Below, in pieces: positions 36,101 to 47,761 of a stretch of 64,000 nucleotides of DNA. Below the pieces are notes generated by a model. That model ran no database searches. It saw nothing but the letters and a program-made list of their open reading frames with translations, and was not told the DNA's origin. Both the position numbers and the translations under genes were made by a program. The first letter of the stretch is position 1; each line of letters opens with the position of its first letter. The DNA comes from Himantopus leucocephalus (Eukaryota > Chordata > Aves > Charadriiformes > Recurvirostridae). The DNA lies in NCBI GenBank assembly GCA_003993805.1, contig RSEF01000003.1:36909130-36973129 (forward strand), in the 5' to 3' direction.

Positions 36101-36650
36101 ATTTTCTTCAGATATACATATATCTGGAAATACAGCATCTATCTTTATAAACAAATGGACATCTGTTTTGATGCTGATTAAACACCTTATTGCTAATTTT
36201 TGAGGCCAAGCATTGCCTAATAGGGTGGTTCAGTTGCACTGTCACTTTTTTCCCCATGGAAGATAAGGAATCCTCTTAACAGATGGACAGAGTTCAGTCT
36301 GTCAGGGACTTGATTACATACAGTTTAACAGTTTAACAGCTGTGTAGTGGCTTATATTAATTATTTGCATGAACAGTTTATCAACAAGGTAGCCTACAAG
36401 CTTTACTGAAACTTCACACAGTAGTGTTTAAGAAAGTTGTTGCATTATTAATTTCAACAGTTATTAATTAGTAATGCTTACTTTTGCCACAATTTTCTGA
36501 CACAAGCAACGCATCAGACTGTAATTGTATCACATATTTATCCAGCTATTCTTTAAAACCTTCTTCACAGAGAAAACTTGGCAGGAGAAGGCTGTCTTTC
36601 ATTCAGGCTGCTCTGTGGAAGGGTACCCCTGAAAGGATCCTGTTCAGGAA
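33165..36650. other. Gene-free unique DNA
   Basis: No gene or interspersed repeat recognised. An A run with an n at 34343 marks another unresolved join. The frame at 35461-35793 (110 codons) has no splice context or similarity that I can see. Confidence 0.5.
34323..34343. repeat. Poly(A) run ending in an n
   Basis: About 20 A residues followed by an ambiguous base at 34343. Same type of unresolved homopolymer join as at 10070 and 41712. Confidence 0.9.
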
Positions 36651-37170
36651 TGTCGTGGTTTATCTCAGCTGGCAACTAAGCCTCACACAGTCGCTCACTC
36701 ACTCCCCTCAGAGTGGGATGGGGGATAGAATCAGAAGAGTAAAAGTGGGAAAACCCATGGGGTGTGATAAAGACAGTTTAATTGGTAAAGCAAAAGCTGT
36801 ACGCGCAAGCGAAGCAAAACAAGGAATTCATTCATTACTTCCAGTCAGCAGGCAAGTGTTCAGCCATCTCCAGGAAAGCAGGGCTCCATCACGCGTAACG
36901 GTTACTTGGGAAGTCAAATGCCATCACTCTGAATGTCCTCCCCTTCCTTCTTCTTCCCCCATCTTTGTATGCTGAGCATGATGTCATATGGTATGGAATA
37001 TCTCTTTGGTCAGTTGGGGTCAGCTTCCCTGGCTGTGTCCTCTCCCAGCTTCTTGTGCCCTTCCAGCCTACTTGCTGGTGGGGTGGGGTGAGAAGTAGAA
37101 AAGGCCTTGACTTTGTGTTAACACTGCTCAGCAATAGAAAATTAACTCTATCCCAGCCAAAACTAGCACA
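36651..37170 (-). mobile_element. Complete solo LTR, avian ERVL-like
   Basis: TGTCGTGGTTTATCTCAGC at 36651 to CCAGCCAAAACTAGCACA at 37170 gives a 520-bp element with TG...CA ends. Flanks AGGAA (36646-36650) and ATGAA (37171-37175) differ at one base and could be a decayed 5-bp target duplication, the size typical of ERVL. On the minus strand it runs from TGTGCTAGTTTTGGCTGGG through CATACCATATGACATCATG, a degraded TATA region and CCAATTAAACTGTCTTTATC near the poly(A) position, to CCACGACA. It contains CpG-bearing blocks such as CATCACGCGTAACGG. No internal retroviral sequence is next to it. The 163-codon plus-strand frame at 36484-36975 lies mostly in this LTR and is not a gene. Confidence 0.88.
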
Positions 37171-37217
37171 ATGAAGCTACTTCTGGCTTGCTGAGAAGCA
37201 GCTCCACAGGATAAAAG

Positions 37218-37416
37218 AGATGAGGGTGGTGAGGCACTGGAACTAATTGCCCAGGGAAGTTGTGGAGGCCCCATCCCTGGAAGTGTTCAAGGCCAGGTTG
37301 GATGGGGTTTTGAGCAACCTGGTCTAGTGGGAGTTGTCCCTGCCCATGGCAGTGGGGTTGGAACTAGATAATCTTTAAGGTCCCTTCCAACCGAAAACAT
37401 TCTATGATTCTATGAA
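37218..37416 (+). mobile_element. CR1 LINE 3' end fragment
   Basis: GGTGGTGAGGCACTGGAAC, GGAAGTTGTGGAGGCCCC, CAAGGCCAGGTTGGATGGGG, GGTCCCTTCCAACC and the tail ATTCTATGATTCTATGA occur in CR1 order. It retains about 200 bp including the last codons of ORF2, no longer in a usable frame. It begins only about 50 bp after the LTR that ends at 37170. Confidence 0.94.
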
Positions 37417-40400
37417 ATCCTTGTTCTATTGAAATAAAATATAATATTTCCATTGATACCAGTGCTGTCAGAATTTCACTCAAAACACTTTCTCAGGCAC
37501 CAAAAATGTGGTAAGTTTCCTAGTGGTTTCTATTGAAATGGAAGTGCTTAAGTGTACAGGGGACCAGACTGGTTTCTTTCAGATAGTGTTGCTCATAAAT
37601 ATGGGTGGATGCTTTTTTCTGCTTGTCCTTCTGTTACAACTCTTGTGACACACTGAAGAGTAGAGTTCAACAGCAGTAATTGGTGGAAATCTGAGGATGG
37701 CATCCCACTTTTCACTGTAAATCTGCAGTTCTTTTTTTTTATTATTTTTTTATTTAGCCAGTTGAGACTATAGCAACAAAATTCAGGTTTTACACTGAGG
37801 TGTCATTTTTAAATACTAAGAAGCCTTTGCAGCCATGGCACAGGGGAATGCGTTGCAATCTGGCAGGGTAAATATCTTGCAGAAGAACTAATCTTTTCCT
37901 TGTCTTAAAAGAAAGACTTTATGAGAGCCAGGTAGAACAAATCTTCCAGATGACATGACATTAATTCTTGAGCTCATTCAGACACAACACCATCTCACTT
38001 TTATATAGTGAAATACAAAGCAAATCTGCAAAAATCAAATTATGAGCCTCACCATGAGGCACCATTGATCTGTGCCACAGGGAGTATTTTGTAGATTACT
38101 CTAAACCAGCAACTTCTCACAGCAATGTGGGAAAATGCAGGAGGAATAGTAATGCTGCACAGTCCCTCTCCACATCCAACAACCTAACACAGCCTTAACC
38201 GCCCTTCACAAGTATTGGTATGAGGTAAAAGTCATATATTACTGCTTCTCTAAAGCCAAAGAAAATGAGAGACGTCCTGTTGTTCTCAAGCCATCCTGAG
38301 ATCGTACTCAGGATCTGAACTCTGTTGACAGAATGATTCATGACAACAGAGCTCCTCTCTGCTCTCACTGGATGGAAGCACCTCAAAGGAAAATGGTAAC
38401 ACCTTCCTACAGCATCATGGTCATCACAGTCTGGTGAAGATAATATGTGGTGCAGCCACCATTGTCAAAATCTCTGGGATGCTATCTGGCTACCTTTTAC
38501 ACAGTGGACTTCCAGGCCTGTAAGTGAGGCTGCCCATTTCTCCTGACCACTTTTCCAGCCAGGGCCTCAGGGTAGGCTGAATGATCTAGCAATCTCCTTT
38601 GCAATAGAGTTAAAAAATTCAGTGCCATCTCACCTGGATGAAGCTGTGGTTTGCTTTTTTTCTGCCTCACCTTTCCACAAAGGTTCTTCCACTTGACTTT
38701 TATTTCCGTTTTCCCAGCTGGCTCTTCTTTCCCAGATATGCCTCATCATCTACTTCTCTTTCTGCTGAGCCACTTGGAGAGGGTCAGCTGGGGCAGGGGA
38801 ACCTCCCAGGTCTCAGACAACCTGCAGCGATCTTAGATGTCTCCTATGCCCTGCTCTGCACAGGAGAAATTCTCACCAAAAGAAGAAATGGGGAGAAGCT
38901 GGGACAATTTCTGGAAAAAAGCCCCCATAGCCTTCTTGCAGAGGTTTTCCACATGGGCAAAACCAGGGATGTCCAGCCCTTTACTCCTGCTTCCCCATGC
39001 ACCATGCCGGTGCAGTTAATGAGCTAGGTCTGAGGTAACCAATGGCAGACTTCAGTCTATTGTTTTTCTAATATTGCACATAATGAACTGTGTTTCCGTG
39101 TGTTGCATCAAAGCTTATTTTGTTTCTGCTGACACTCAATATCCATAGATATTAGAGAGCAGAGCTAGGATAATCTCTTGGGTAATTTACTCTATCTGCC
39201 CGCACTACTAAAATTTGGTATTCATAGATTCCAACACAATCCCCATTAGTTTACCCTGATTACATGCAATGATAGTGATTCGGTACCTTCTTTCCTCTGA
39301 CTTTATTATAATGTATTATTTATAAGACTGCTCCAGTATCCATGGCGTGGTGTAATCAAAGCAGGGACACAGTGCTGCCACAAAAAGCCCTAACAAACAC
39401 AGCAGGCACCAATGTGTTTCAGCACAGCAGGAGAAACACAAGGTGTGCAAATTCCACACCAGTCTGAGCCCACTCCTGTCACAAGCTGTGAAGGTTACCT
39501 GCACACAGCTTTGTGGTTTCAGGTAGCAGTTTGATCAATTAGCCGACTTTATTGTGTTTATTTATTTTTTCCACATCTGCCTGATTTCACCCCGGAAAAC
39601 ATCTCTTTTGATTCTGGGTTCAAACACAGGCCATAGCCCAGAAGCAAAACCTACTGACAGTCCGAATCACAGGTGCACACAAGTCTGAAGACTACATAAA
39701 GATGGTTGGTGACAGGCATTCCCCTGAAACGGTAGGTTGGGAATCCCCCATCAGATCCAAAACTGTCTGTTTCAACAGAGGCATTTTGAAGCCCAGCCTG
39801 CCTCCCTCCTCAGATCTTGTGTGTCAGGCTAGGTTTCAGCCTAGAACTGGCTCAAATTTGGCCCAGATGGCTCTCCAGAGCTGGGATCCCATTTCTGACA
39901 CTGACCTGAGTGTCATGCTCTTGGTAAAACACCAAGACCCAATGTATGTTTTATACAGCTGCATTATATACCTCATTGATTCCTAGGTGATAAGAGCAAA
40001 ATTCATGGAATTCCCCTCTTACCAAATCATCTGAATTCCCCTACATATATCACTAACACATTTTTCCACCCATTGTCTCTGTGAAAAGAAGGTTAAAATT
40101 CCTTTCTTCAGCTCTTATATAGCATTAATAAGTCCTATCACAGTGAAAATATGATGAAGGACTGCTGACAAGGCCAGAAACTTTTTTAACTTTGGAGACT
40201 ATTTGCTCAGGAATCAGTTTGAGAGACATGTGGAGGCATGCTGAACATGTAAGTTATCTTTTTCAAACTCAAGCAGCCCTAAGGTAGGCTTAGGGTATGC
40301 CTGTAGTTTAGAGTTAAGCAACAGGGACAGAAAGAAAACCAGACTTAATAGGAAGTAGGAAAGAGGTAAGGAAAACACAATCATATACTTGGATCCTGAT

Positions 40401-40949
40401 CTAGGAATAACTTTATCATTGAGTCCAGGCTTCAGATTAAAATCTTCCTTCTTCAGAGGAGTTACATTCACTAACTGCATCTAAGAATTTGTGCTTTCAG
40501 GCACTGATTTGCATAGTGTACTGCTCATGGAGGCAATGCTGATACACTAAAACCGGCTAAAACCTCATAGCCATTATAGAATCTGTCTGGATTCACATCA
40601 GCAAAAACTTGTTCCTGATTACCTTACAGAATTCCTCATTACCTTACAGAATCAGCAATCTCAAATGTAACATTAATTACCTGTTCCCCACAGTTTCTAA
40701 CAAATAAAATATATAAGTAATAAGATTAGATGATGATTCCTTGTTTCTGACACCTCCCTCTGGCATTTCTTTCCTTTTTCTAAGTGCTTTCCAGGTTTAA
40801 CTAGTAATTATTCTAAATGCTTAAGAGTTTTGAAATGCCTGGGCTCAGCATTCCCTCAATTTATTTGCTCATCCAGACCTCACAAGCTGTATATTTTATA
40901 AGCATTTAAATAATTAAAGTTTGAACCTGCAGGGCTTTCCTTACTGAAT
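37417..40949. other. Gene-free unique DNA
   Basis: No gene or repeat recognised. The 129-codon frame at 38638-39027 overlaps two other plus-strand frames and has no splice support. Confidence 0.5.
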
Positions 40950-41470
40950 TTTGAAAAGGGTGAGAATTTAATGGGAAATCAACTTTAATTGCATTATCTT
41001 AAATGGAAAAATGATTTGTCAATGTGCATTACCAGATTTTATTTGGCAACACAAACTCTTTCAGTGAAAAGATTGTGTTGACTGATTTAACTAGGCATAC
41101 TGCAGCAAACATTAATAACTTCAGAAGCAGATAACGTAATCGTCTTGCATTATTGACACAACAGCTTTTCATGCTTTGTTGAGACTAAAGAGGCAAATGT
41201 AAATCCAGCACTCTCAACTATCATTAATTTGTAAAATTTTGTCAGACAGAATCGCATTGTTATTTTGGTATCACCTACATCAACCTAGCAACCCAGGTAA
41301 TTAGACTTCTAATGTGTTTTCACTGAAGTCTCAACTGAAAATCTAATCCTATGGGCTTTTGTAAAAGCACTTTGCATTTTTTAACTTCATTGCTCTGTTT
41401 TGCTAACGTCATTGTACTTATGATAAAATGTAAACTGAAGCCTCTGTAGAGTTCATTTTATAAAATACAA
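40950..41470. promoter_or_regulatory. Candidate conserved non-coding element
   Basis: Repeat-free AT-rich sequence with homeodomain-type cores (GGTAATTAGA near 41297, TTTAATTGCATTAT near 40983), a CATTGTTATTTTGG stretch like a SOX-type site, and no open frame of note. The texture is that of a developmental enhancer. Not tested by alignment; low confidence. Confidence 0.25.
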
Positions 41471-41691
41471 TTTTCGGTCTACCCTATTGCTGAAAGGGAA
41501 TAGATGGACAGTAACTATATATCCTAGCAGACATTAACTCCTGGAAAATTAATAGCAAAAGAGTTTTCCTGTGTCTCTCTCATTGCAACAAAGGAGAAAA
41601 CACGTATTGTCACCCCAAGGCACAAGACGATATAAAACCAGAAAAAGATGCAACTCTGTAAATGCATATGCTGGGGGCTAGAGGGGGACAC

Positions 41692-41712
41692 AAAAAAAAA
41701 AAAAAAAAAAAN
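41692..41712. repeat. Poly(A) run ending in an n
   Basis: Twenty A residues and an ambiguous base at 41712, an unresolved assembly join. Confidence 0.9.
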
Positions 41713-41900
41713 AATATCAAGGCAATTTGTTTAAAGCAAAGACAGGCATAATCATGTTAATTCCTCATATATACCATATATAGGAAATTGCCACAAGCTA
41801 CTCTCCATTTTTATTTTCTATCAGTGAGAACTTAACTGCAAAAAAATCAGCAAAACTACAGTGATGTCATTGGATACACTCTGATTTGTGTCAGCCAAGA

Positions 41901-41940
41901 ACATGGCCATGTTTATAACTACATGGCCATGTTTGTAATT
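41901..41940. repeat. Tandem 20-bp repeat with palindromic cores
   Basis: Two 20-bp units each starting ACATGGCCATGTTT. The core ACATGGCCATGT is a perfect 12-bp palindrome and the first copy extends to the 14-bp palindrome AACATGGCCATGTT (41900-41913). Confidence 0.9.
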
Positions 41941-44900
41941 CTTGCCGGCTCCTGCTGGTTTGAAGTACTTTATTGTCTTTAATGAAATTACCAAACCTAA
42001 GTGTATGGAATACGTCTCACACTACTGTAAACTTCAAAGTAAACCCAATACTTAGAATATAATGGACACAGATAGTTTTATAAAAGTACTTTCCCCATTT
42101 AAAAAATTAAATTTCAGTCTTAGTGAACATAGGATGGGTCTTACACTGACACAGAAGAGGCAGAGATTTCACCAATTTAATTAAGCAGGGACCATCCTGT
42201 CGACCAAACATCTATTTTTTCATTTAATTTTCAAAAGAAAGGAAAAAGGAAGAGGAAATTTATGAAGCTAAAAGTCAAGAAATCTGTGGTTTTAGATTGC
42301 AATCTGTCCCAGAAGAATACTTTTGTATCATAGTGGGATTGCAGTTATAGAAAAAAACCTCTTTCCTCACTAATGTTTCTGAACTTCTACTTTAGCAGTA
42401 AATCACATCTGCTGGCATAGACTCTGTTTTTAACTGCATATAAATGATTCACTCAAGTGCTTATGCTAGAAGATAACTTTCCTTAAGCTTGCAAATTGCC
42501 TGAAAGCTATATTATGAGGTGTTTTTTGTCGGCATAGATAGTTAGAAAATGTGTAGCTATAAAATATACTGGCAGACGTGATTCTGTATGAACACTTTAT
42601 ATGAAATCACATCTGGCACAAATCAGATCTCAATACCATCAGAAGGGCACTTGTGCCCTATCAATGATACAAACACAACAGGACAGCGACGTAGAGGATG
42701 GCTGTCCTTAGTTCACTGTGCGGTGAGACAATGTGATTAGGGAAATTTATAGGAAGGGTTTACTCTTGCCAATGCTGTTGAAAATATTGCGAATATAAAC
42801 GTGAAGTGAGGGGATTTAGACCATCACTAAAGTACTAACGTGCAGCTGTGGAGGTACTTTTGTCAAAATCTGATTGAGTTGCTTTTATTTAATCAAACAT
42901 TTTTCTCTCTGGAAGGGAAGAGCTTAGAAAAGAGTCAAGAGCTCTGATTAATTTTCCCTTCCAAAAGGGGCAAAAGGTTTGGAAAAAATTGACTGACAAA
43001 ATCCAAATGCGATATATTTTGCTATATCCAAGAGAGTGATACAGGAAGCCGACCTGCTAACACTGTGTAATTCTTAATGCTTGAAAAGTGGCATGAGAGT
43101 TTTCTGGGCACCCAGGTGTAGTTGTTCATGTAGACTCAGTTGTACAATGCCCATGGCACATGGGCCATAAATTCAAGCCAAGCTTTGATGTGATCCAGAG
43201 TTCAGGTAACCCTCTGTCTAAATTCTTTGAGGGTCCCAAGCTGGGTCCTATGCTATGTCTGTTTATTCATGACCTATGACACGGTGGTGACTTCATACTG
43301 TCTCATGTCTGTGCAAGCAGAGGACTGGTACAAACTGGCTGTCTGCTTAGCACATAGATTTCTTGGATTACCTTTCAGGGCATCCCTGCTCTATCTTCTA
43401 AATGCACGGGGAATCCAAGTGATCAGCTCAGGCAGTCCAGACTGGCCCTGTGAGATCAGACATCTGTATTTTAGACCTTGTTACACCTAAACAGAGAGCC
43501 ACTCACATATGTTTTTGTCTGAAGTATTTGCTGTTGACATTAAAAAATTAGATGAAGGGTTAGAATTAGATTCTCTTTTAAAATTAATGTTAATTTGCAG
43601 TTTAAAACCCCCCACATAATAATTTTTAGGATCGAATCCAAAACATATTTTAGATGGAAAAAGAAAAGATGCCTTATTTACTAATGAAGCTTAAAGGAGG
43701 AACTGCGAAGGTGGATTTTTAATCCAACATGTTTTCACTGTTTCCCACGCATTTGTATACACACTAGGAAGAACAAGAATTTATTCTAAACACACAGTTA
43801 ACCCAGTATCAGCCTAGTAACTCTTTATGTAACACCAGTGATACTCAGATGCATATTACAAGTGCCCATTTCCCAGTGTTTTTGAGGCACTTGTTTATAG
43901 GGGGCCAGAGTTCCAGGACAACAGATTACACTGGATGTGCTACTTATTTTAGAGCAATATCTCCTGCACTCTGCACAAAACACAGCACTATTCCCTAAAA
44001 CCAGAAGGTGCTAAACAGCTCACAATATAAAACTAATGGAAAAAAGGATCAAACTAAATAATTCACTCCAGCTACTCAGTTCCCTTTGGCCCTGGGCAGT
44101 GTTTCAAACATCTATTTGGGCTTAAGGCATGTACTTAAAAACCCATGTTTGTCCTAAAGGTCGAGTAGCCAAACCAGGACAAGAACTTATATTGCCTGAT
44201 GAAAAGCTCATCAAAGAAAATTCAGAATTATTTTTATTTTTCTTTCAAGGAAAGAACAATAATATGGCTTTAATGATGTTTATTACCGCACTGGTTAGAT
44301 GCATCCAATCAGCAAATTCAGTCCTCCCCTCGTTCATTTAAACAGCTTCGATTCAGCCTGTATTTCCATACTTGGGCCCTGAAATGATTTTAAATTCAGT
44401 ATAAATTGCAAATGTCAAATACTTTAGGCAATACAGAACATATACAAGAAGCCAATTTGAAAAAGGACACACTATCTGTATTGTTTAATTCACACCTCCT
44501 GGCTTATTTGTTAAGCTATATCATTTTAATCTTCAACATGGAGTTTTCCACTGCCTTGATGTTTATCTTCAGAATCCAGGTGGCAATGAGGAAAACATAA
44601 GAATTTTATAAATGCAGCATTTTCAGCTGGTATGTTTTCTAGAACTATGTCTATGTGGTGGAAATTCCCAGTTCAGGAATTCATAAAACACTTCTGCTTT
44701 CTGCCTGCACCTCCCTGGGAAGTGCAAGTAAAGAATCCAGGTGACCTGGTATGATTCTCTCTTTCCTTTCCCAGTCAAACTCATTGTTACGCTATACCAA
44801 TATTTATACTTTTAGTGGAATAAAACGCTAATTCCATATTGGTTTACAAAATAAGCAAAGGAAGACAGAGTTATCCCTATATAAAAATCATAACAATAAT

Positions 44901-45350
44901 CATGAGTTTTCTTTCTGCCCCTGATTTCATCTGCCACTGATACAAGAGCATTTGATGTGGCAATGCAAAGGACAAAAGGGTCTCTTGAAGGAAAGAGCTT
45001 GTATGCACCTCTTTCAGCTGCCTCGCTAGCTCTGAAGCAGAGTTTGGGATTCTGTGTAGGGGCATGGTGAACTTGAGAAGTTTGTACTGAGAGTTCACGC
45101 TATCAGCCATGCTTCATTCTCAGCCATGCCCCACTGAAACCTGCTGAGGCTCGCAAAGTGCTATTTACTTCAGATTTAAATAGTGATCTCACAGCAGCAG
45201 TGGAGGTTACGTAGTACTTGAAATAACTCTGCTGCCAGAGCAGTGACAGTAGAAGAACAGATGATGAACATTATCTTGACAACTCTGCCAATACTTAGGC
45301 CAAAATGTTGTTGACGGTGCCTCTTTACAAGGCTCCTTCTGAGTTGCGAG
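41941..45350. other. Gene-free unique DNA
   Basis: AT-rich, no supported gene. A frame at 44129-44341 begins with a hydrophilic protein-like part but has only a weak acceptor (TTTGTCCTAAAG) and no recognisable family. Confidence 0.5.
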
Positions 45351-45396
45351 GACCAAATCCTGTTCTCATTTACACCTCTGCAGCTTCCCTGAAGCT
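45351..45396. repeat. Trace of an old amniote repeat
   Basis: GACCAAATCCTGTTCTCATT and TACACCTCTGCAGCTTCCCT resemble the arm AAATTCTGTTCTCAGTTACAC of old amniote palindromic repeats. Only one arm is clear. Confidence 0.35.
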
Positions 45397-45600
45397 AGCA
45401 ACCTGAAACTGCATTTACTCAATATTTAATCACAACCTCACAGCAGTGGCAAGGGTTATACTCTCCTTGGTTGCAAATGAGCTGGTCTGCTGAGGAATGA
45501 CATGAGCAGAAGGACTGTGGAGCAGCGCCTTGACACCCCTCAATATGGGGATAAACAAGAGTTGACAGCTTTTCTCCCCAAGACATCTTTTGTTTTTCAG

Positions 45601-45665
45601 GGCCAAATTCTGCCCTTGCATATACCTCTTCACCCAGTGAAGGTAAATAGAGCAGAATTCAGTCC
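45601..45665. repeat. Ancient palindromic amniote repeat fragment
   Basis: Left arm GGCCAAATTCTGCCCTTGCA and right arm AAATAGAGCAGAATTCAGTCC are approximate inverted repeats around a short centre. Same general type as the element at 14949. Old, diverged and short. Confidence 0.5.
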
Positions 45666-47354
45666 TTAATATACAGAGCACATGACTCAAATGGGAGTTG
45701 TCAACTCTGTTTTACCAGATGGAGTTAAAACTGTTCAACCAACAGAGTTATCAGCTGGCTCAGCTGAGAAGAAAAGGAGAAGGCGTCTGAGTGCTAATGA
45801 AGCACAATAGTCATTCAGAGCACACTGGGAAATGGCAGCAAGCTAGGCTGGTGCTGTTTGGGAGGAACCATAAGCCCCAGGCAGCACATTTTCCAACTGG
45901 AGATAGAAGTAATAAGTATTAAATTGCTACAACAGCATTATAAGGTAGTTAAGGCACACAGTTATCATTAAAGTAGTCCTTTTGTGTTTTGCCTTTAGAA
46001 AAATCATAAGATAAGGTGTCTAGGGAAGATACCTACATCAGTGTTAAGGGCTCAGTTTTATCCCTTGTGGTTTAAAACACTTCAAGTGAAATCATCTATA
46101 ACCTTGCATCAGTAGAGATGTAGAGATAGAAGGTTTACATTTTTAAGGTAAGTAGCACATACTTAACTAAGTTGTTTTAAACAGATTCCTTTATCTACTA
46201 ATGTAATAGTCACTCCCCTGAGTTTTGCGAATAATTTCTTCAGAATGTATCCCACAGATTTAAAGTGGTTGAATTTAATTTTAACACTTCCTCAGCAGCC
46301 ACCGTTTTTCCGTAGCAATATATACCTGAAAAAATACTTGTGAGAACAGGCCACTTTTCAAATCATTATATAAGTAGAGCTTGAAAGACTAAGCAAATGT
46401 AATCTTGTGAATACAAGAACAAGATTAACCCAAAATTTTATATATATATACCATGTCCTGGTCTTATCTACTTTCTAAAATTTGTATACCACTGTAATAG
46501 GTTTAATATTCCAAGTTAGTAACTTCACCTTTAACTATCAATTAGTAGTAAATTAAACATCATATAAGGCACAGCAGACCTTAGCTAGTGTGTTCAAGAA
46601 ATTAAGTTTAATCCCTTTTAGTGAAATTAACTTTGTTTTCTAATTTTTTCTATATTGATTTCACAGAAAAATGGGAGAGTAAAGAAAAACGGAAAGACTT
46701 ATTTTGGCAAAGAACTCTGACAAACTGTTTGAATTTTAAGGTTAAATCTCAGGACCCCTTGTCCAACAGATTTTATGGGTTTTGGTTGTTTTTTTCTTGT
46801 AGATATTTGAACAGAGGCAAAGATTGGATTACTTCTAATTACAGAAATTAATTAAGAATTTCACATTATTTTGTAGCACCCATTCTCTGAATTATCGTGA
46901 TCCTGATTGATAGCGAAGCACAAAATCTCATCAATAATTGTTTAAAGAAGCAAAATATGCAAAAATGTGAAGCATGTTTACCTGGGCAGACTTTTCAAAA
47001 CATTTCTCAGAGATATTATCTGTGGTGCAATTCATACCAAATGCTTAGTGAAACTGTAACTCAGGGAATTCCTGCAAACACTGAATAGAAGAGTGTGCGT
47101 GGGACTTATTCTTAGAAAGGAACACCCTTTATTCCTCGTGATAAGTAAATGTTTTTGTTTACCCGTTGCTTAGTGGCTTGTTTTGCTGTAGCTTAAAGGT
47201 GTGTGGTTTGGCAGTAGCTTACAACGTTTGCTTTAGTCTGTGTTTTCTGAGTAGCCCAAGAACTTCACAGCTGAACATATCATAAAAATTTCCTGTCTCT
47301 AATCACAGCAAATGGGTAATTGCTAAATCATACAGAGGGTAGGACTGACAGCAG
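45666..47354. other. Gene-free unique DNA
   Basis: No supported gene. A good acceptor-like CTATATTGATTTCACAG (to 46668) precedes about 25 open codons and a poor donor, insufficient to call an exon. Confidence 0.45.
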
Positions 47355-47761
47355 AAAAAGACAGGCTGAGACAGTTGGGGTTGTTCAGCCTGGAGAAGAG
47401 AAGGCTCCAGGGAGACCTTATTGTGGCCTTCCAGTACCTAGAGGGGGCGTACAGCAGAGCTGGGGAAGGACTTTTTACAAGGGCATGTAGTGACAGGATG
47501 AGGGGGAATGGCTTCAAACTGGAAGAAGGTAGATTTAGATTAAATATTAGGAAGAAATTTTTCACTTTGGGGGTGGTAAGGCACTGGAACAAGTTGCCCA
47601 GAGAAGTTGTGGCAGCTCCATCCCTGGAGATGTTCAAGGCCAGGCTGGATGGGACTTTGAGCAACCTGGACTAGTGGGAGGTGTCCCTGCCCATGGCAGG
47701 GGGGTTGGAACTAGATGATCTTCAAGGTCCCTTCCAACCTAAACCATTATATGATTCTATG
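47355..47761 (+). mobile_element. CR1 LINE 3' fragment with end of ORF2
   Basis: The longest CR1 copy in the window. It starts near GAGACAGTTGGGGTTGTTCAGCC, runs through the standard GGAGACCTTATTGTGGCCTTCC, GCACTGGAACAAGTTGCCC and GGTGTCCCTGCCCATGGC blocks, and ends in GGTCCCTTCCAACC and the tail ATTATATGATTCTATG. It is 5'-truncated at about 400 bp, keeps an uninterrupted ORF2 C-terminus (separate entry) and is only mildly diverged, so a relatively recent insertion. CR1 elements usually leave no target duplication and none is seen. Confidence 0.95.
47375..47674 (+). pseudogene. C-terminal fragment of CR1 ORF2 (reverse transcriptase protein)
   Basis: An uninterrupted 99-codon frame inside the CR1 element. 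Motifs of the CR1 ORF2 C-terminus are present in order: LFSLEKRRLQGDLI near the start, LFTRACSDRMRGNGFKL in the middle, then FRLNIRKKFFTLGVV, RHWNKLPREVV and PSLEMFKARLDG, ending in a stop at the usual place. The full ORF2 encodes an endonuclease and reverse transcriptase used for target-primed retrotransposition. Only the region beyond the catalytic domains survives here, so it cannot be active. It has no promoter or genuine start codon and is dead transposon coding sequence. Confidence 0.93.

Noticed and set aside
36484..36975. 163-codon open frame, the longest in the window
   Set aside because: Most of it lies in the antisense of a solo LTR (36651-37170), and it has no protein-family resemblance.
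38638..39027. 129-codon plus-strand frame
   Set aside because: Two other plus-strand frames are open over the same DNA and no similarity is recognised.
44129..44341. 70-codon frame with a hydrophilic, protein-like start
   Set aside because: Only a weak acceptor precedes it and the second half degenerates into T-rich hydrophobic sequence.
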